NCBI GenBank assembly: GCA_934457145.1
Contig: CAKSHP010000024.1
Location: 1 to 29,846 of the forward strand
Direction of reading: 5' to 3'
Length of the DNA stretch: 29,846 nucleotides
Source: an uncultured Clostridia bacterium
GTDB taxonomy: Bacteria; Bacillota; Clostridia; UBA1381; UMGS1253
Translations under genes and position numbers: made by a program
Part shown: in pieces, positions 17,645 to 24,792 of the stretch
How the letters are laid out: each line of letters opens with the position of its first letter
Numbering within the stretch: the stretch's first letter is position 1
The notes under the pieces: model-generated
What the model saw: the letters and a program-made list of their open reading frames with translations, nothing else
Database searches by the model: none
Told to the model about the DNA's origin: nothing

Positions 17645-17673
17645 TTGACATATCGGGCAAAAAATGATAAAAT
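17645..17673 (+). promoter_or_regulatory. Promoter of the radical SAM-smc-ftsY block
   Basis: TTGACA (17645-17650), 17 bp, then TAAAAT (17668-17673). It is the only strong promoter upstream of this tightly packed gene group. Confidence 0.8.
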
Positions 17674-17712
17674 AAAGCAGTAATTTGACATTTGTTTTAA
17701 TCGGAGGATAAT

Positions 17713-18726
17713 ATGAGAACGGTAAACATTCCTGTTTTTGTGCCGCATAAGGGGTGCCCCAACGATTGCGTTTTCTGCAATCAGAAAACAATCACCGGCA
17801 AAAGCGACATGACGCCCGAAATTGCGGCAAAATATATAGAAAAGTGCATAAAAACAATTCCCGAAAACGCAAAATGTCAGATAGCATTTTTCGGAGGAAG
17901 CTTTACGGCTGTTGAAAAAACTTTGCAGGAAGAATTTTTAAAGACAGCTTTTCCGTATGTTAAAAGCGGAGCCGTGAGCGGAATAAGAGTTTCAACAAGA
18001 CCGGACTGCATAGATAAAGAAAACTTAAAACTTCTTAAAAACTACGGCACCGAGGCGATAGAGCTTGGAGTGCAGTCGACGGATGATAACGTTTTGCGCC
18101 TTGCAAACAGGGGGCATACGTTTGAAGATGTGAAAAATGCGGTAAAAATCATAAAAGAGTTTGGCGGCTTTGAACTCGGGCTTCAGATGATGACCGGGCT
18201 TTTGGGCGATACATATGAAAAAACGGTTAAAACGGCACAGGATATAATAGATCTCGGAGCCGATACCACAAGAATATATCCGACTCTTGTTATACGCGGC
18301 AGCCGCTTGGCGCAGATGTATGAAAAAGGCGAGTATGAGCCGATCAGTGTTAAAGAGGCGGTGCGCCGGTGCGCGGCAGTGTATGAAATGTTTTTAAAAG
18401 CAAACATGCGCGTGCTCAGAATGGGGCTTATGTCGTCGGAGGAAATAAGGGAAAACAGCGGCAGTGTGCTTGCCGGGCCTGTTTGCAGCAACTTCGGGGA
18501 AAGAGTGTATTCAAAAATATTTTTAAATAAATTTGAAAAGTGCCGCGATGGGAAAAGCGAGCTTTGCGTGGCGGTAAATCCTAAAGACATATCGAAAGCC
18601 GTTGGAAACAGAAAAGAAAACATATGCTATTTTAAAGAAAAATTTGCATGCGAGCTTAAAATTGAAGCCGACAGCAGCGTTTTGCAAAATGAAATAAAAG
18701 TTACGGAGGGGAAAAAGTGTATCTGA
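17713..18726 (+). CDS. Elp3-like radical SAM protein
   Basis: The 337-aa protein has the radical SAM [4Fe-4S] motif C15-x3-C19-x2-C22 (GCPNDCVFCNQ). Other family features are FFGGSFTA near 64, RPDCID near 97, and ELGVQSTDDNVL near 117, the Elp3/HemN-type pattern. It lacks the C-terminal acetyltransferase domain of full-length Elp3. It starts at 17713 after CGGAGGATA, and its end overlaps smc by 10 bp. Related genes sit between rnc and smc in many Clostridia, so this is a conserved neighbourhood rather than an insertion. The substrate is unknown; RNA modification is a guess from the Elp3 likeness. Confidence 0.85.
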   Translation: MRTVNIPVFVPHKGCPNDCVFCNQKTITGKSDMTPEIAAKYIEKCIKTIPENAKCQIAFFGGSFTAVEKTLQEEFLKTAFPYVKSGAVSGIRVSTRPDCIDKENLKLLKNYGTEAIELGVQSTDDNVLRLANRGHTFEDVKNAVKIIKEFGGFELGLQMMTGLLGDTYEKTVKTAQDIIDLGADTTRIYPTLVIRGSRLAQMYEKGEYEPISVKEAVRRCAAVYEMFLKANMRVLRMGLMSSEEIRENSGSVLAGPVCSNFGERVYSKIFLNKFEKCRDGKSELCVAVNPKDISKAVGNRKENICYFKEKFACELKIEADSSVLQNEIKVTEGKKCI

Positions 18727-21700
18727 AAAGTATAGAACTTGTTGGGTTTAAATCGTTTGCAGATAAAACAAAACTCACATTTGAACCGGGAATAACCTCC
18801 GTTGTCGGCCCGAACGGAAGCGGCAAAAGCAATATTTCCGATGCCATACGCTGGGTTATGGGAGAAATGAGCGCAAAGGCGCTGCGCGGCGGCGCAATGC
18901 AGGACGTTATATTTGCGGGAACTCAAAAAAGAAAACCGCTCGGTTATGCACAGGTGAGTTTGACTTTAGACAATGCCAACCGCGGACTTAATATAGACTA
19001 CAGCGAGGTAACGATAACAAGAAGAGTGTATCGTTCGGGAGAGAGCGAGTATAAAATAAATTCATCGGCATGCAGATTAAAAGACATTCATGAGCTTTTA
19101 ATGGACACAGGTTTGGGAAGAGACGGATATTCGATAATCGGACAGGGCAAGGTAAACGAGATAATTTCCGGAAAATCAGACGAGCGCAGAAACATTTTTG
19201 ACGAGGCTGCGGGAATTTCAAAATTCCGCCACAGAAAAGCTGAGGCTCAGAGAAAGCTTGAGTCTACAAGCGAAAATCTTGTCAGAATAACAGATATTGT
19301 AATGGAGCTTGTATCAAGGCTTGAACCGCTTAAAAAGCAGAGCGAAAAGGCAAAAAAATATCTTAGCTTGTATGAGGAATATAAAGTTATAGATATAAAT
19401 ATGTTTTTAAGCTTTGCCGATAAATATAAGCAAACGAAAGATCAGCTTGTAAAAGATTTTGAGATAGTGTGCCAGAATTTAGCAGAGCATGAAAAGGCTG
19501 TGGAGGAGATTGTTGGCAGCCAGAATATGCTTAATAAAAAAGCGGAGAAAATCACCTTAAAGTTGGATGAAATGCGCGAAAACTCGGGAAAAACGGAGCT
19601 TTTGGCAAAGAGCATAAGCGGCGAGATAGATGTTTTGTTAAACACTGTGGAGTCGGGAGAAAAGATGATTAAGCGCATAAAGGGCGAGATTGGACAGCTG
19701 AAAGAAAAAATCGCCGCCGGCGCTGAAAAACAAAAAGAAAACGCAAATCAGAAGGATCAAAAGAGTCAGAGCTTAAAAGCCTTGCAGTCAGAGCTTGAAA
19801 AGATAAGCGAAAGCGCAAGGGCTTTAAATGAAAAGCTTATAGAGATGAGCGGCAACGTTAATAAAAAGAAAAACGATATAGTTGAGCTTTTAAACGAAGC
19901 GGCAGACTCAAAGAGCCGTTTAAGCTCGCTTGAGGCATTTAAAAAAAGCTTTATCGACCGTAAAGAGGCGCTGAGCGCCGAGAGAAACGACGCGGCAGCG
20001 GAAATAAAAAAGCTGACGGATAAAAAAAGCGAAATAAAAAAGCTGCTTTGCGAAAATGAAATTCAAACTAAAAAGCATAACGAAGAAGTTGAAAATGTAA
20101 AAAGAGAAGAAGCCGACAAAACAAAAAAGGCAGAACAGCTTAATGACTCTATAATGCATAGCAAGGGAGAATATAACCGTTTAAATTCAAGGCTTATGAT
20201 GCTTCTGGAAATGGAAAGAGATTATGAAGGTCTTGCAAAAAGCACAAAAACCGTGTTAAACGGAGCTAAAAACGGACAGCTTACGGGATGCAGAATATGC
20301 GGAATTTTATCGTCGGTTATTGATGTTGAAAAAAAGTATGTAACGGCAATCGAGGCGGCGCTCGGCGGAGCTTTGGGAAATATTATAACGGAAGACGAGT
20401 TTGACGCAAAAAAGGCGATAGAGTTTTTAAAGCGCACAGGCGGCGGACGCGCAACATTTCTTCCCATTTCTTCTGTTAAGGGACGCGAGATAGACAATAT
20501 AGGTGAAATAGCAAAAACAAACGGATTCGTGGCGCTTGCAAGCGATGCTGCACAGACTGATGAAAAGTATAAAGGGATAATCAGAAGCCTTTTGGGGCGA
20601 ACGGTTATTGCAAAGGATATGGACTCGGCGGTTCATTTAAGCCGCAAATTTTCATACAGGTTTAAGGTTGTAACCTTAGAGGGCGAAATATTAAATGCCG
20701 GCGGCTCGATAACGGGCGGCTCCGTAAATAAAACAACCGGACTTTTAAGCCGGGCAAATGAAATTAAAGAGCTTACAAAAAAAACAAAGCAGCAAAAAAG
20801 CGATATAGACGAAAATGAAAAAAAATACGGCGTTTTAATATCGCAAACAGGCAAACTGCGCGAAAAGTTAAAGGAGCTTGAAAACAAAGGCGCTCAGCTG
20901 CGGCAGAAAAACGTTGTTTTAAAATCGGATTTTTCGCATATTGATATTTTGATAGACAGCGCAAAGGAGTCGGACGGGGGAGCCGCTGCAGAATATGAAA
21001 CTATTGAAAAACAGATTAAGTCTGCAAATGAAGAAATTGCGGTTTTAATTAACGAAACAACGGCTCAGGAGTTTAAGGCAGATGCTTTGAAAAAAGAAAT
21101 CGGCGAGTTTGACGAAAAGGTTTCGGAGATTTCAAAACAAAGAGAGAAGATAAATGAAAAGGTGCGGTTAAAAACTCTGGAAATCAGCGATAAAAAGCAT
21201 GAGATAGCGTCGCTTGACGAAGAGAAAAACCGCCTGATACAGTCTTTGGAAGAACATGAAAAAAGTATTTGCGACAAAAAAGACGATATAGAAGGTATTA
21301 TAAAAGAAAACGAAAAAAGAAAAACTGAAATAAACGAAAAAAGAGAAGCCGCAAAGGGCGCAAGCGAAAAGGCAAAAATGCTGCTTTTGGAGGCTGAAAA
21401 CCTTGAAAAACAGAGAGATGAAACAAAAGAGCTTGTTTTAAAGGCAAGCAGCCTGGAGCGGGAAAAAAGAGAAAAGCTTTATCTTTTAAAGGAAGAACAG
21501 AACAGGCTGGATTTAAAAAAAGAAAAGCTTGACGAGGATATGGACGCGGCAAGCGCAAAAATGTGGGACAGTTATGAGATTACTTATAACACGGCGGCGC
21601 AGTACCGCAGAGAAGACTTTTCGCAGAGCGAGGCAAAAAAACGAAGTGCGGAGCTTAAAAGCCAGATCAAGCAGCTTGGAAATATTAATCTTGACGCTGT

Positions 21701-22289
21701 TGAAGAATATGAGGAAAATTTTAAACGGCATGAGTTTTTATCATCTCAGGCAAAGGATTTGGAAAGCGCAAAAACGCAGCTTGAAAAGCTTATAGAGCAG
21801 ATAACGCTGCAAATGAAAGAACAGTTTAGCGAGCAGTTTGCCATTATAAACGAAAAGTTTACGCAAACGTTTTCGCTTTTGTTCGGAGGGGGACGGGCAT
21901 CGCTTTATTTGTCCGATCCGAATAATGTTTTGAAAAGCGGAATTGAAATCGAGGCACAGCCTCCGGGCAAAAGCCTTAAAAATCTGTCGCTTTTATCTGG
22001 CGGAGAGATGGCATTTACGGCGATTGCGCTTTTGTTTGCGATTTTAAAGGTGCGCCCAACGCCGTTTTGCGTGCTTGACGAGATTGAAGCGGCGCTCGAC
22101 GAGCCGAACGTGTATCGGTTTGCGGATTATTTAAAGGTGTATTGCAAAAACACGCAGTTTATATTGGTTACCCACCGCCGCGGCACCATGGAGGCGGCAA
22201 ACCTTTTATACGGTGTGACGATGCAGGAAAAAGGCGTGTCAAAGCTTTTAAGCCTTAAGATAGACGAAATAGAAAACTTTGAAAATTAA
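18717..22289 (+). CDS. smc: Chromosome partition protein SMC
   Basis: SMC is the ATPase of the bacterial condensin that compacts and helps segregate chromosomes, normally with ScpA and ScpB (not in this window). The 1190-aa length is typical. Walker A is GPNGSGKS (31-38). Long charged coiled coils (about 170-510 and 675-1030) flank a hinge (about 515-670) with conserved glycines (AALGGALGN, GGGRATFLP, LNAGGSITGG). The C-terminal head has the signature LSGGE (1093-1097) and Walker B VLDE (1119-1122), followed by an ABC-type histidine (VTHRR). The start is GTG after GGAGGGG. The overlap with the preceding gene implies coupling. Confidence 0.98.
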   Translation: MYLKSIELVGFKSFADKTKLTFEPGITSVVGPNGSGKSNISDAIRWVMGEMSAKALRGGAMQDVIFAGTQKRKPLGYAQVSLTLDNANRGLNIDYSEVTITRRVYRSGESEYKINSSACRLKDIHELLMDTGLGRDGYSIIGQGKVNEIISGKSDERRNIFDEAAGISKFRHRKAEAQRKLESTSENLVRITDIVMELVSRLEPLKKQSEKAKKYLSLYEEYKVIDINMFLSFADKYKQTKDQLVKDFEIVCQNLAEHEKAVEEIVGSQNMLNKKAEKITLKLDEMRENSGKTELLAKSISGEIDVLLNTVESGEKMIKRIKGEIGQLKEKIAAGAEKQKENANQKDQKSQSLKALQSELEKISESARALNEKLIEMSGNVNKKKNDIVELLNEAADSKSRLSSLEAFKKSFIDRKEALSAERNDAAAEIKKLTDKKSEIKKLLCENEIQTKKHNEEVENVKREEADKTKKAEQLNDSIMHSKGEYNRLNSRLMMLLEMERDYEGLAKSTKTVLNGAKNGQLTGCRICGILSSVIDVEKKYVTAIEAALGGALGNIITEDEFDAKKAIEFLKRTGGGRATFLPISSVKGREIDNIGEIAKTNGFVALASDAAQTDEKYKGIIRSLLGRTVIAKDMDSAVHLSRKFSYRFKVVTLEGEILNAGGSITGGSVNKTTGLLSRANEIKELTKKTKQQKSDIDENEKKYGVLISQTGKLREKLKELENKGAQLRQKNVVLKSDFSHIDILIDSAKESDGGAAAEYETIEKQIKSANEEIAVLINETTAQEFKADALKKEIGEFDEKVSEISKQREKINEKVRLKTLEISDKKHEIASLDEEKNRLIQSLEEHEKSICDKKDDIEGIIKENEKRKTEINEKREAAKGASEKAKMLLLEAENLEKQRDETKELVLKASSLEREKREKLYLLKEEQNRLDLKKEKLDEDMDAASAKMWDSYEITYNTAAQYRREDFSQSEAKKRSAELKSQIKQLGNINLDAVEEYEENFKRHEFLSSQAKDLESAKTQLEKLIEQITLQMKEQFSEQFAIINEKFTQTFSLLFGGGRASLYLSDPNNVLKSGIEIEAQPPGKSLKNLSLLSGGEMAFTAIALLFAILKVRPTPFCVLDEIEAALDEPNVYRFADYLKVYCKNTQFILVTHRRGTMEAANLLYGVTMQEKGVSKLLSLKIDEIENFEN

Positions 22290-22308
22290 TGAAAGGCAGT
22301 GAAAAATA

Positions 22309-23220
22309 ATGGGATTGTTTGACAAATTAAAAGCCGGGCTTACCAAAACGCGCGACGCGTTTGCAGATAAGGTATCGGACGTGTTTAAAGTGTTTGTAAA
22401 GGTGGATGAGGAGCTTTTCGAAGAACTCGAGGAGGCTTTGATAAGCGCGGACATAGGCGTTGAAACGTCGATGTATATAATAGAGCAGCTGCGCGACCGC
22501 ATTAAGAAAAACCGCATAACGGACGGCAATGAGGTTAAAGAGGAGCTTAAAAAAATTATTGCCGAAATCATGAGCGATACGGATAATGAGAGCGTGCTTG
22601 AAGACGGAAAGTTAAACATTATTTTGATTATAGGCGTTAACGGCGTCGGCAAAACAACAACAATAGGAAAGCTTGCCGCAAAATATAAAAGCCAGGGCAA
22701 AAGAGTTGTTCTGGCAGCGGCGGACACATTCCGCGCGGCGGCAATAGATCAGCTTGATATATGGGCAAAAAGGGTTGACTGCAAAATCATCAGGCATGAG
22801 GAGGGTTCGGATCCCGGCGCGGTTGTGTTTGACGCGGTTAATGCGGCAAAAGCATCAAAGGCCGACGTTTTGATATGCGACACGGCGGGCAGACTGCACA
22901 ACAAAAAAAATCTTATGGACGAGCTTAATAAAATATCAAGAGTTATCGAGCGCGAGGCACCGAATGCGAAAAAACAGGTGTTTTTGGTGCTTGATGCAAC
23001 AACCGGTCAGAACGCGATAAGCCAGGCAAAATTATTTTCTCAAAGCGCACAGGTTGACGCAATTGTGCTCACAAAGCTTGACGGCACGGCAAAGGGCGGA
23101 GTTGTTATAGGGATTTTAAAAGAGCAGGATATTCCGGTAAGATATATTGGAGTTGGCGAAGCGGTTGACGATTTGCAGGATTTTTCGGCAGAGGAATTTG
23201 CAAACGCTTTGTTTGATTAA
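22309..23220 (+). CDS. ftsY: Signal recognition particle receptor FtsY
   Basis: FtsY is the membrane-associated GTPase that receives SRP-ribosome complexes for co-translational insertion. The 303-aa product is an NG-domain form with almost no acidic A domain, as common in Firmicutes. GTPase motifs are G1 GVNGVGKTT (109-117), the DTFRAAA insertion-box strand (from 139), DTAGR (191-195) and TKLDG (245-249), then GVGEAVDDLQDF near the C-terminus. It follows smc after 19 bp, the usual smc-ftsY pairing of Gram-positive bacteria. Confidence 0.97.
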   Translation: MGLFDKLKAGLTKTRDAFADKVSDVFKVFVKVDEELFEELEEALISADIGVETSMYIIEQLRDRIKKNRITDGNEVKEELKKIIAEIMSDTDNESVLEDGKLNIILIIGVNGVGKTTTIGKLAAKYKSQGKRVVLAAADTFRAAAIDQLDIWAKRVDCKIIRHEEGSDPGAVVFDAVNAAKASKADVLICDTAGRLHNKKNLMDELNKISRVIEREAPNAKKQVFLVLDATTGQNAISQAKLFSQSAQVDAIVLTKLDGTAKGGVVIGILKEQDIPVRYIGVGEAVDDLQDFSAEEFANALFD

Positions 23221-23236
23221 ACGGGAGGAAAGAAAA

Positions 23237-23788
23237 ATGGAAGATATTAAAGAAATTGCAAAACAGGCAAAAGATGCGGTGCTTGAAGTGATTGAGGCTT
23301 CAAAAATAAAAGAGGGCGAGATATTTGTTGTCGGCTGTTCGTCAAGCGAGATTATAGGCGAAAAGATTGGCAAGGGTTCAAGCCCCGAAACGGCAAACGT
23401 TGTGTTTGACGCAATATATAATGAACTTAAAAAAAGAAACATTTATCTTGCGGCGCAGTGCTGCGAGCATTTAAACCGCGCGCTCATAATCGAAAGAAAA
23501 GCGGCTGAAAAATATTTTTATCCGTGCGTGAACGCGGTTCCGCAGCCGAAAGCCGGTGGAAGCTTTGCAACCGCAGCATATAAGGCATTTGAAAAGCCGG
23601 TTTGCGTTGAAAAAATTGCGGCAAAGGCAGGAATGGACATCGGCGAAACGCTGATTGGCATGCATATTGCGCCGGTTTGCGTGCCGCTGAGAATAAAGAC
23701 GAAGAGGATTGGCATGGCAAACGTTATCTGTGCAAGAAGCAGATTAAAGTATATAGGCGGAAGCCGTGCGGTATATTTAGAGGATTAA
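23237..23788 (+). CDS. DUF436 / UPF0340 family protein (YwlG-like)
   Basis: The 183-aa protein matches the conserved TIGR01440/UPF0340 family by eye: VVGCSSSEIIGEKIGKGSS near 30-50, AAQCCEHLNRALIIER near 70-85, a central ...VPQPKAGGSFATAAYK stretch, and a GMHIAPVCVPLR end. Its biochemical function is not established. The open frame runs 30 codons further upstream into ftsY, but the ATG at 23237 has a GGGAGGAAAG site and fits the family N-terminus, so I chose it. It is the last gene before a strong bidirectional terminator and probably shares the ftsY transcript. Confidence 0.85.
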   Translation: MEDIKEIAKQAKDAVLEVIEASKIKEGEIFVVGCSSSEIIGEKIGKGSSPETANVVFDAIYNELKKRNIYLAAQCCEHLNRALIIERKAAEKYFYPCVNAVPQPKAGGSFATAAYKAFEKPVCVEKIAAKAGMDIGETLIGMHIAPVCVPLRIKTKRIGMANVICARSRLKYIGGSRAVYLED

Positions 23789-23830
23789 AAAAACGAAAAC
23801 AGCCGGTTTTAAGGCTGTTTTCGTTTTTTT
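23787..23830. terminator. Bidirectional terminator (18-bp perfect stem)
   Basis: AAAACGAAAACAGCC pairs perfectly with GGCTGTTTTCGTTTT; outer A/T pairs extend the stem to 18 bp around an 8-nt loop. It begins at the stop codon of the DUF436 gene and serves the converging lipoprotein gene as well. Confidence 0.93.
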
Positions 23831-23846
23831 AATGGAAGTTTGTTTT

Positions 23847-24281
23847 TTATTCATATGAAATAAAAAACTTTGCGCCGTTTTCCTCAAGCGTTACGGTTTT
23901 GCCGGAGCTTAAATCGGCTTCGCCGAAAGATATGGCGCTGTAGGAGCCGTCGGAGTTTAAAATTTTTGCTTTTATGGCACATTTCCCGCTTTTCTGAACC
24001 TTTACCTCATTTCCGGACGGCAAAACACCGTCAAGCGCAAGAGGTTCTTTGCCGTTTTCGACAAATTCTATTGAATATAAATCGTTTTGACAGTTGTTTT
24101 TTAAAACAAATATATAGCCTTCAGTTTCATTTTCGGTTTCATTTTCAGTTTCTGTTTTGGTTTCGTCTGCCGCGGGCGAAGGAGACAAGGAAACGTCTGC
24201 CGAAAGCGGCTCGCTTTTTTTGCAGGAAGAAAGCGCAAGCAAAATAAAAATAATTAATATTGGTAAAAAAATTTTTTTCAT
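23847..24281 (-). CDS. Small predicted lipoprotein of unknown function
   Basis: The 144-aa product starts MKKIFLPILIIFILLALSSC, a lipoprotein signal with lipobox LSSC, so the mature protein would be lipid-anchored at Cys20. A short Glu/Thr/Asn repeat linker (ETETENETENETEG) leads to a C-terminal beta-rich domain of about 90 residues (from YIFVLKNNC) that I do not recognise. The frame continues 49 codons upstream, but those codons lie across the promoter and lack signal-peptide character, so the start at 24281 is preferred. The ribosome site is weak (AAGG). No partner gene is adjacent on the same strand. Confidence 0.75.
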   Translation of the reverse strand: MKKIFLPILIIFILLALSSCKKSEPLSADVSLSPSPAADETKTETENETENETEGYIFVLKNNCQNDLYSIEFVENGKEPLALDGVLPSGNEVKVQKSGKCAIKAKILNSDGSYSAISFGEADLSSGKTVTLEENGAKFFISYE

Positions 24282-24314
24282 TTCAAACACTGCCTTTTTA
24301 ATTAATTCTACCAC

Positions 24315-24343
24315 AGTATAGCACAAATTTTTTTGTTTGTAAA
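24315..24343 (-). promoter_or_regulatory. Promoter of the small lipoprotein gene
   Basis: On the minus strand, TTTACA (24338-24343), 17 bp, TATACT (24315-24320). It lies 30-40 bp upstream of the chosen start. Confidence 0.75.
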
Positions 24344-24461
24344 CAGGTGTGCGGATAAAAAAACAAATTGTAAAATAATTGTTAAAATTTAATAGATTTA
24401 ATAAAAAATAATGAGATTTATGTGTCAAAACGTAAAAAAACGAAAAAAATGAATTTTTCTA

Positions 24462-24490
24462 TTGCATTTTGGCAGAAAATGAATTATAAT
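24462..24490 (+). promoter_or_regulatory. Promoter upstream of the purine riboswitch
   Basis: TTGCAT (24462-24467), 17 bp, perfect TATAAT (24485-24490). The predicted start near 24497 places the whole aptamer within the leader of the nucleoside-binding lipoprotein gene. Confidence 0.85.
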
Positions 24491-24534
24491 GAAAATATGT
24501 TTTTGATTTGGAAAACAAAAAAATTAAATAAATT

Positions 24535-24602
24535 TCCATATTAGCTTGCAGATACGGTGCAAGAGTTTCTACGTGGCAGCCTTAAATTGCCTACGCTATG
24601 GA
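24535..24602 (+). promoter_or_regulatory. Purine riboswitch aptamer, guanine class by its J3/1 cytosine
   Basis: P1 is TCCATA/TATGGA (24535-24540, 24597-24602). P2 is CTTGCA/TGCAAG with loop GATACGG. J2/3 contains the hallmark GTTTCTAC. P3 is CGTGGCAG/TTGCCTACG (one bulge) with loop CCTTAAA. The GG of L2 and the CC of L3 can form the usual loop-loop kiss. The base before TATG in J3/1 (24596) is C, which marks guanine/hypoxanthine specificity in the known class; adenine switches have U. J1/2 reads TATTAG rather than TATAAT, and J3/1 CGCTATG rather than GACTATG, so the junction is not canonical. Confidence 0.92.
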
Positions 24603-24724
24603 TATACATAACAGTTAAGATGCATGCCGATTATATTTTTTCGGATGTGTTTTAAGTATTGACAAATTTTAGCGTTTGTGTATCCGTGCATGTGGGTATA
24701 AGGTGCGAAAATTTGTTTTTTTTT
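24597..24724 (+). terminator. Riboswitch expression platform: terminator with competing antiterminator
   Basis: A long hairpin closes with ACAAATTTT/AAAATTTGT (24662-24670, 24708-24716), has inner stems GCGTTT/AGGTGC and TATCC/GGGTA, and is followed by nine T: a rho-independent terminator. The 3' strand of P1 plus its flank (24597-24607, TATGGATATAC) is complementary over 11 positions (three G-U) to 24678-24688 (GTGTATCCGTG) inside that terminator. So ligand binding, by holding P1, would allow termination: an OFF switch. Confidence 0.8.
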
Positions 24725-24758
24725 GGCTTTACAAAGCCATTAAAACGGCTTTTTAATG
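24725..24758 (+). other. Second set of competing hairpins before the BMP gene
   Basis: After the main terminator, GGCTT/AAGCC (24725-24738) competes with AAAGCC/GGCTTT (24733-24752), which is followed by a short T-run, and with CATTAAAA/TTTTAATG (24738-24758). It could be a weak second terminator or a start-region structure. No gene lies here. Confidence 0.4.
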
Positions 24759-24792
24759 CAATAATTTAAAAATTTTAGGAGGGGTTTTTGTT

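Noticed and set aside
22248..22727. Minus-strand open frame of 159 codons opposite the ftsY start
   Set aside because: It is a shadow of the strongly coding ftsY frame; composition is Ser/Leu-rich with no family likeness.
23147..23236. 30-codon extension of the DUF436 protein into ftsY
   Set aside because: The frame is merely open inside ftsY; the ATG at 23237 has a good ribosome site and a family-like start.
24282..24428. 49-codon extension of the small lipoprotein
   Set aside because: It crosses the promoter and would bury the lipoprotein signal peptide internally.
24656..24686. TTGACA within the riboswitch platform as an internal promoter
   Set aside because: At 16-17 bp the -10 would be TATCCG or ATCCGT, both poor; the hexamer is part of the terminator arm.
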